This document shows, one piece after another, positions 34,422 to 38,979 of a stretch of 38,979 nt of DNA (position 1 is its first letter; each line of letters opens with the position of its first letter). The DNA comes from VXYL01 sp047518105 (GTDB taxonomy: Bacteria > Pseudomonadota > Gammaproteobacteria > Pseudomonadales > Azotimanducaceae): contig JAKZRQ010000173.1 in assembly GCA_047518105.1 (NCBI GenBank), positions 1 to 38,979 of the forward strand, read 5' to 3'. Made by a program: the position numbers and the translations under genes. Below the pieces are notes generated by a model, which did not search any database, had not been told where the DNA came from, and saw only the letters and a list, made by a program, of their open reading frames with translations.

Positions 34422-35924
34422 CTACGCCGACTGCCGGTCGTCGTGTGCCCGGTAGCCGAGGGCTTCCGCCACATGACCGGTGGCGATATCGCCTGCATCG
34501 GCGAGGTCGGTGATCGTTCGGGCCACCTTGCGCAGCCGATGAACCGCGCGTGCGGACAGCCCGAAGCGTCTCCCGGCGCGGCGCAGGAGGGCTGCAGCCT
34601 CTGCCTCCATGGGACAGTGGCGCTCGATTTCTCGGGTGTCCAGCGAGACGTTGGTCTTGCCGGCGCGCTGCATCTGCCGCCGGTGCGCACCGGCGATGGC
34701 CGCGCGCAGGTCGTCGTCGTCGTCCTGTAGCGGTCGTTCCGCCCACAGGTCGTCTTCCGGCACAGGACCGACCTCGATGCGGATGTCGATGCGGTCGAGC
34801 AAGGGACCGGAGACACGGCTCCTGTACTGGTGTCGCTGGTGCGGGGTGCAACGGCAACGGGTTTCGTCGCAGACGTAGCCCGCCGGGCACGGGTTCATGG
34901 CGGCGACGAGTTGGAACCGGGCCGGGTAGCGCACGGTCTGGTTGATCCGTGCGACGGCGATTTCTTCGGCTTCCAACGGCTCGCGAAGCGCTTCCAGGAC
35001 GTTGCGCTGGTACTCGGGCAGTTCGTCGAGGAACAGCACGCCACCATGCGCCAGGGTGATCTCGCCGGGCATGACGGGATTGCCGCCGCCGACGATGGCC
35101 GCCATGGAGGCGGTGTGGTGGGGATCGCAGAACGGCCGGATCCCGAACGTCGGCGCGGTGCGGGTCGAGATGGAGTAGACGTTGGCGACCTCGATTGCCT
35201 CGGAGCTGGTCAGCGGCGGCAAAAGCGCCGTCAGCCGGCGTGCCAGCATGGTCTTGCCGGTTCCGGGCGGACCGGTCATCAGGACGTGATGCCCGCCGGC
35301 GGCGGCGACCACGAGCGCCCGCTTGGCGTGTGCCTGGCCGCGAACGTCGGCGAGCGACACAGGCGTGGTCGCAGGGCCTGCGGTCGGTGTCGGATGCGGT
35401 GGCGGTTCCGGCAGGGTTTCCGACTGGAGCAGGCGCACCGCGTCGAGGAGCGTCGCCACGGGGTAGACGCCGACGTCGATGAGTGGCGCCAGATCCGCCC
35501 GCTGGCTCGCTGGGGCCACCAGGCGGGCGCTTGTGTCCGCGAGGTGGGCCGCCGCGCAAAATGCGCCCCGGACCGGTCGAAGATCGCCGTAGAGTGACAG
35601 TTCGCCCAGGAACTCGAGGCGGTCCAGGTGACGCGCTTGCACCTGCCCGGTGGCGGTGAGAATCGCGATCGCGATGGCCAGGTCGTAACGGCCGCCGTGC
35701 TTGGCCAGGTCGGCCGGCGCCAGGTTGACCACCAGCCGCCCTTGGGGATACTTGAGCCCGGCGTTCCTGATCGCACTGCGCACGCGGTCGCGGGCTTCGC
35801 GCACTGCCGTCTGCGCCATCCCGACCAGGGTGAAAGACGGCGTTCCCGGCTGAAAATGGGCCTCGACCAGCACTCTCGGCGCATCCATCCCAACTTGGGC
35901 TCGTGTTGTCACGGGATTCGACAT
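34422..35924 (-). CDS. comM: YifB/ComM family Mg-chelatase-like AAA ATPase
   Basis: A 500-residue AAA+ helicase that extends heteroduplex during natural transformation in gammaproteobacteria. The N-terminal LonB-like domain (residues 1-170) includes FTLVGMAQTAVREARDRVRSAI and VNLAPADLAKHGGRYDLAIAIA. The Mg-chelatase ATPase follows, with Walker A GPPGTGKT (218-225) and Walker B GVLFLDELPE. A Cys-rich insert (NPCPAGYVCDETRCRCTP) precedes SGPLLDRIDI, and the C-terminal chelatase lid ends GYRAHDD. The ATG at 35924 (MSNPVTTRAQVGMDAPRV) matches the family N-terminus; the longer open frame to 36122 was rejected. It is monocistronic here. Confidence 0.94.
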   Translation of the reverse strand: MSNPVTTRAQVGMDAPRVLVEAHFQPGTPSFTLVGMAQTAVREARDRVRSAIRNAGLKYPQGRLVVNLAPADLAKHGGRYDLAIAIAILTATGQVQARHLDRLEFLGELSLYGDLRPVRGAFCAAAHLADTSARLVAPASQRADLAPLIDVGVYPVATLLDAVRLLQSETLPEPPPHPTPTAGPATTPVSLADVRGQAHAKRALVVAAAGGHHVLMTGPPGTGKTMLARRLTALLPPLTSSEAIEVANVYSISTRTAPTFGIRPFCDPHHTASMAAIVGGGNPVMPGEITLAHGGVLFLDELPEYQRNVLEALREPLEAEEIAVARINQTVRYPARFQLVAAMNPCPAGYVCDETRCRCTPHQRHQYRSRVSGPLLDRIDIRIEVGPVPEDDLWAERPLQDDDDDLRAAIAGAHRRQMQRAGKTNVSLDTREIERHCPMEAEAAALLRRAGRRFGLSARAVHRLRKVARTITDLADAGDIATGHVAEALGYRAHDDRQSA

Positions 35925-36131
35925 CGTGTGCCGAGTGTAGGTGGTGCCGAAGGCGTCGGTCAGCGGACAAACGCCATTCGGCGTGTAGGCCATTGTCCAT
36001 GGGGAGACGGTGGCCACCGTGTGGTCTGCAAGCGTCGACCAGTTCCCAAGGGATTGGGTTGACGCGCGAACGTCAGGCCTTGGGGCGCGCGCTAGATCTC
36101 CTGGCGCGGGGTCGTACCGCACACCTTGCTC

Positions 36132-36146
36132 GCACCATCATGGTGC
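36132..36146. promoter_or_regulatory. NtrC-type enhancer site
   Basis: GCACC-ATCAT-GGTGC is an exact match to the NtrC half-site palindrome GCACC-N5-GGTGC. It lies 84 bp upstream of the -24/-12 promoter at 36230, a typical enhancer distance. Confidence 0.75.
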
Positions 36147-36229
36147 CTTGGGCTTCCAGACGTGCACGACAAATGTGCCTGCCGAGGGAGGTCAATTCGT
36201 AATACATTGAATAAATTAGAAAAATTATC

Positions 36230-36245
36230 TGGCACAGTCCGTGCT
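36230..36245 (+). promoter_or_regulatory. Sigma54 (-24/-12) promoter of the porin gene
   Basis: TGGCACAGTCCGTGCT matches the sigma54 consensus TGGCACGnnnnTTGCW at 12 of the 12 specified positions except two, and has the required GG-N10-GC spacing. The predicted transcript starts near 36256, 70 bp before the porin ATG. An AT-rich stretch (36196-36229) lies just upstream. Confidence 0.75.
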
Positions 36246-36325
36246 CTTTGAGCATCATATGCGCACTCGGCGCGTCCGTCCGATTCGCCGTGTTCGCAAA
36301 CCAGTTCGATAAGGGGACTAGTGAA

Positions 36326-37012
36326 ATGAAGAAGCTTCTGACAGTACTGACTGTCCTCGCGGCGACGACGCTGTCCGCCCCAGCGGTCATGGCCGCAGAG
36401 GTCTCGGGCAACGTGACGTTGGCGAGCGACTATTCGTTCCGTGGCGTATCGCAGACGATGCGCGATGTGGCTCTCCAAGGCAGTGCCGACGTCGCGTTCG
36501 AATCGGGCGTCTACGCGGGCGCCTGGGTGTCGAACGTCGACTTCGGCTCCGCCGCGAGCTTCGAGTTGGACCTGTACCTCGGCTGGAGCGGCGAGGTTTC
36601 CGACGGCATCAATCTCGACGTGTCCGCCATCCAATTCCAATACCCGGGAGAAACGGATCTGAACTACCAGGAATACGCGCTCAGTTTGGGCTTCGGCGAT
36701 TTCTCGTTGGGCGTCAACTACTCGCCCAAGTATCTGGGCATCTCGAAAGAGACGTTCTTCTATCCGCATGCGTCCTACAGCCTGAGCGTCACCGACGACG
36801 TCGGTATCGATTTCGCAGTGGGCTTGAACATTGCGACGAGCGACGACTTCTTCGGCGAAGAGAGCGAGTACATCGACTACTCGGCGATGGCGAGTTTGCC
36901 AATTGGCGGCGTGGACTTCGGTATCGGCTTCGTCGGCACCGACATCTCCGACGCGGCGTGCGATCGCGATTGCGAACCTCGATTGCTCGTATCGCTTTCC
37001 AAAGATCTGTAG
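36326..37012 (+). CDS. TorF family putative porin
   Basis: A 228-residue outer-membrane beta-barrel protein of the TorF/TIGR02001 group. A classical signal peptide (MKKLLTVLTVLAATTLSAPAVMA) is followed by the hallmark VSGNVTLASDYSFRGVSQT. Alternating strands follow, such as GVYAGAWVSNVDFG and FELDLYLGWSGEV, and a C-terminal LLVSLSKDL. AAGGGG nine bases before the ATG supports the start at 36326. An NtrC site and a sigma54 promoter upstream indicate induction under nitrogen limitation, and glnK-amtB follow downstream. It may admit small nitrogen compounds, but the substrate is not shown by the sequence. Confidence 0.9.
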   Translation: MKKLLTVLTVLAATTLSAPAVMAAEVSGNVTLASDYSFRGVSQTMRDVALQGSADVAFESGVYAGAWVSNVDFGSAASFELDLYLGWSGEVSDGINLDVSAIQFQYPGETDLNYQEYALSLGFGDFSLGVNYSPKYLGISKETFFYPHASYSLSVTDDVGIDFAVGLNIATSDDFFGEESEYIDYSAMASLPIGGVDFGIGFVGTDISDAACDRDCEPRLLVSLSKDL

Positions 37013-37086
37013 TCGGCCAGCGTACCCGGCGCATCGGTCACCGTGTGGCGCGCGCCGGGATGCTCACCCGACGAACGAGCTTGAAG

Positions 37087-37118
37087 GACGCTCAGTAGAC
37101 GCTCAGTAGACGCTCAGA
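37087..37118. repeat. 11-bp tandem repeat upstream of glnK
   Basis: GACGCTCAGTA is repeated at 37087 and 37098, with a third near-copy at 37109. It lies in the 198-bp gap between the porin and glnK. A weak sigma54-like TTGCA (37147-37151), with a poor -24 element, lies just downstream. Confidence 0.75.
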
Positions 37119-37210
37119 AGGAGAAGGACGGGCGCTGTCGTTCAGCTTGCAACAGAACCGCAAGTTGACTCGCCTGCAGACATCGGCGGTTCTCAAGGAG
37201 ACTAGCAAAC

Positions 37211-37549
37211 ATGAAACTCATCACGGCAATCATCAAACCGTTCAAGCTGGACGACGTCCGGGAGGCTCTCTCGGAGATCGGCGTTCAGGGGATGACGGTG
37301 ACTGAGGTGAAAGGGTTCGGTCGGCAGAAGGGGCACACCGAACTGTATCGCGGCGCGGAGTACGTCGTGGACTTTCTACCGAAGGTCAAGGTTGAGGTGG
37401 TGATCGACGACGGTCTTCTAGACCAGTGTCTGGACGCCATCAGCAAGGCCGCGAACACGGGGAAGGTAGGAGACGGGAAGATCTTCTACAGCTCTCTGGA
37501 AGGGGCAGTTCGCATTCGAACGGGAGAGAGCGGCACCGACGCCGTTTGA
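37211..37549 (+). CDS. glnK: PII nitrogen regulatory protein (GlnK/GlnB)
   Basis: A 112-residue trimeric signal protein that senses 2-oxoglutarate, ATP/ADP and, through uridylylation, glutamine. The T-loop carries Tyr51 in YRGAEYVVDFLPK, the uridylylation site, and the B and C loops appear as GKVGDGKIF and AVRIRTGE. The usual IFV near the B-loop is IFYSSLEG here, a minor deviation. AAGGAG lies a few bases before the ATG. Linkage to amtB identifies it as GlnK, which blocks the ammonium channel when nitrogen is plentiful. It could be read from a promoter in the gap after the porin gene or from the sigma54 promoter further upstream. Confidence 0.95.
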   Translation: MKLITAIIKPFKLDDVREALSEIGVQGMTVTEVKGFGRQKGHTELYRGAEYVVDFLPKVKVEVVIDDGLLDQCLDAISKAANTGKVGDGKIFYSSLEGAVRIRTGESGTDAV

Positions 37550-37580
37550 CTCCATTCCTTTGAACGGCGGGAAACGTCGC

Positions 37581-37626
37581 CGGACAAGGCAAGCTTCATG
37601 GCCGTCGCTGAATGCTTTCTTGTCCG
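37581..37626 (+). promoter_or_regulatory. Stem-loop between glnK and amtB
   Basis: CGGACAAG (37581-37588) pairs with CTTGTCCG (37619-37626), extended by GCAAGC/GCTTT inside. There is no T-tract, so it is more likely an RNA stability or processing element setting unequal glnK and amtB expression than a terminator. Confidence 0.45.
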
Positions 37627-37668
37627 TCCGGGGTTCCCCGCGAGCTGCCACCCTAGGAGCAACTTAAC

Positions 37669-38928
37669 GTGGAAGACCTACTGACCCAAACCAACTACGC
37701 CATCGACACCTTCTACTTCCTGGTGATGGGTGTCCTGGTGATGTTCATGGCGTGTGGCTTCTCGATGCTCGAGGCGGGGATGATCCGGGCGAAGAACACG
37801 TCCGAGATCCTCACCAAGAACGTCGCGCTGTACTCCATCTCCTGCATCATGTACCTGCTGGTCGGGTACTACATCATGTACATGAACAACACCGAAGGCG
37901 GGTGGTTGCCCAGCTTCGGTTGGCTGATCGGGACGGAGAACACGACTGCGGAGATCGTGTCCGGCACGGCCGGCGGCGTGGCGACGGACCACTCGGAACG
38001 GTCCGACTACTTCTTCCAGGTGGTGTTCGTGGCGACCGCCATGTCCATCGTCTCGGGAGCTGTCGCCGAACGCATGAAGCTATGGTCCTTCCTGATCTTC
38101 GCGGTCGTCATGACCGGTCTGATCTACCCCGTGCAGGGCATGTGGACCTGGGGCGGCGGTGCGCTGAGCCAGTTGGGCTATTCCGATTTCGCGGGTTCAG
38201 GCATTGTTCACATGTGCGGCGCTTCCGCGGCCCTCGCCGGGGTCATCCTGCTCGGCCCGCGGGCCGGCAAGTACGGCCCGAACGGTCACGTCAACGCGAT
38301 CCCAGGCTGCAACATGCCGCTGGCAACGCTGGGCATGTTCGTGCTCTGGTTCGGTTGGTTCGGCTTCAATGGCGGTTCCGAGTTGAAGCTGTCCAACGTC
38401 GACGAGGCGAACGCCGTGGCGCAGGTCTTCGTCAACACCAATATCGCCGCGGCTGGCGGCCTGATGGCGGCGCTGATCCTGGCCAGGTTGTGGTTCGGCA
38501 AGGCCGACCTGACCATGGCATTGAACGGCGCCCTGGCAGGGCTCGTCGCGATCACGGCGGATCCCCTCTCCGCGTCGGCGTTCTGGTCGATGGCCATCGG
38601 GGCGGTCGGCGGCCTGCTCGTCGTCCCCTCCATCGTGTTGTTGGACAAGATCAAGATCGACGACCCGGTGGGTGCGATCAGCGTTCATGGCACCTGCGGC
38701 ATCTGGGGCATCCTCGCGGTGTGTTTCAACAATGGCGATGCGACGATCATGGGCCAGATCTACGGCATTCTCGGGATCTTCCTGTGGGTGTTCCTCGCCT
38801 CCACGTTCGTCTGGCTGATCCTCAAGGCGACCATGGGTATCCGGGTCTCCGAAGAAGAAGAAATGGGCGGAGTCGATCTGGCGGAGACCGGCATCGAAGC
38901 CTACCCGGAGTTCCAGCAAGCAGCTTAA
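37669..38928 (+). CDS. amtB: Ammonium transporter AmtB
   Basis: A 419-residue trimeric inner-membrane channel for ammonium with about eleven transmembrane helices. The pore twin histidines are seen as His181 in SGIVHMCGASAALAG and His340 in ISVHGTCGIWG. Other motifs are FFMQAGFAMLEAG-like FMACGFSMLEAGMIRAKN and GRFGWFGFNGGS-like WFGWFGFNGGSEL. There is no long cleaved signal peptide at the N-terminus. The GTG start at 37669 has TAGGAG upstream. It follows glnK by 119 bp, and PII binding to its cytoplasmic face would gate it. A terminator follows directly, so the nitrogen block ends here. Confidence 0.96.
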   Translation: MEDLLTQTNYAIDTFYFLVMGVLVMFMACGFSMLEAGMIRAKNTSEILTKNVALYSISCIMYLLVGYYIMYMNNTEGGWLPSFGWLIGTENTTAEIVSGTAGGVATDHSERSDYFFQVVFVATAMSIVSGAVAERMKLWSFLIFAVVMTGLIYPVQGMWTWGGGALSQLGYSDFAGSGIVHMCGASAALAGVILLGPRAGKYGPNGHVNAIPGCNMPLATLGMFVLWFGWFGFNGGSELKLSNVDEANAVAQVFVNTNIAAAGGLMAALILARLWFGKADLTMALNGALAGLVAITADPLSASAFWSMAIGAVGGLLVVPSIVLLDKIKIDDPVGAISVHGTCGIWGILAVCFNNGDATIMGQIYGILGIFLWVFLASTFVWLILKATMGIRVSEEEEMGGVDLAETGIEAYPEFQQAA

Positions 38929-38954
38929 GCGCGACCGCTATGCGGTCGACCTTT

Positions 38955-38979
38955 GGAGGGCGCTCGGCGCCCTCCTTTT
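38955..38979 (+). terminator. Intrinsic terminator after amtB
   Basis: GGAGGGCGC pairs with GCGCCCTCC around a TCG loop and TTTT follows to the window edge. A smaller hairpin GACCGC-TAT-GCGGTC (38933-38947) lies just before it. Confidence 0.9.

Noticed and set aside
37130..37160. A second sigma54 promoter directly before glnK
   Set aside because: TTGCA is present at the -12 position, but the -24 element reads TGTCG instead of TGGCA, so it was not called as a feature.

Overview
The window is GC-rich DNA (about two thirds G+C by eye) with densely packed genes on both strands. Its markers point to a gammaproteobacterium: tail-specific protease Prc, AcnA-type aconitase, the TldD/PmbA pair, ComM, cytochrome c5, a TorF-type porin, fused IorAB, and glnK-amtB. 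A marine or host-associated lifestyle is possible from the hydroxyproline and amino-acid catabolism, but that is inference. No rRNA, tRNA, CRISPR array or intact insertion sequence was seen.

Layout, left to right. 0.3-4.3 kb: prc converges on thrS. Upstream of thrS is a short threonine-rich leader ORF, a long hairpin and an intrinsic terminator, which look like a classical threonine attenuator. 4.6-7.1 kb: a DUF4019 lipoprotein, a thiolase-fold/DUF35 pair (acyl-CoA chemistry) and a secreted protein with an acidic tail. 7.1-10 kb: a structured tandem repeat, then pmbA and tldD. 10.2-13.4 kb: an overlapping three-gene operon for hydroxyproline catabolism (DHDPS-family deaminase, 4-hydroxyproline epimerase, D-amino-acid dehydrogenase with a probable CTG start). 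13.4-16.8 kb: an SDR and acnA.

16.9-29.6 kb is the more accessory part. It is bracketed by two direct copies of a 233-bp MITE-like element, each with an 18-bp terminal inverted repeat and its own 4-bp target duplication (CTAG, CTAA). Between them lie an AAA/DUF4143 ATPase behind 23-bp direct repeats, a small heat-shock protein with a sigma32-like promoter, gamma-glutamyltransferase, a large lipoprotein with an Arg/Asp-rich C-terminal half, and a five-gene envelope transport operon (LolA-like protein, two FtsX-type permeases, ABC ATPase, beta-barrel) divergent from a TetR regulator. The second MITE sits on the stop codon of an Lrp/AsnC regulator.

29.6-39 kb: the Lrp gene diverges from a 1174-residue indolepyruvate ferredoxin oxidoreductase, followed by cytochrome c5 and comM. 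The right end is a nitrogen-control block: an exact NtrC-type palindrome and a strong -24/-12 sigma54 promoter precede a TorF-like porin, followed by glnK and amtB with a terminator at the window edge.

The most noteworthy observations are the thrS threonine attenuator with a possibly leaderless leader peptide, the NtrC/sigma54 porin linked to glnK-amtB, the charge-segregated lipoprotein, the paired MITEs, and a 67-bp repeat with compensated stem changes. No wholly unknown multi-gene system could be demonstrated from sequence alone.
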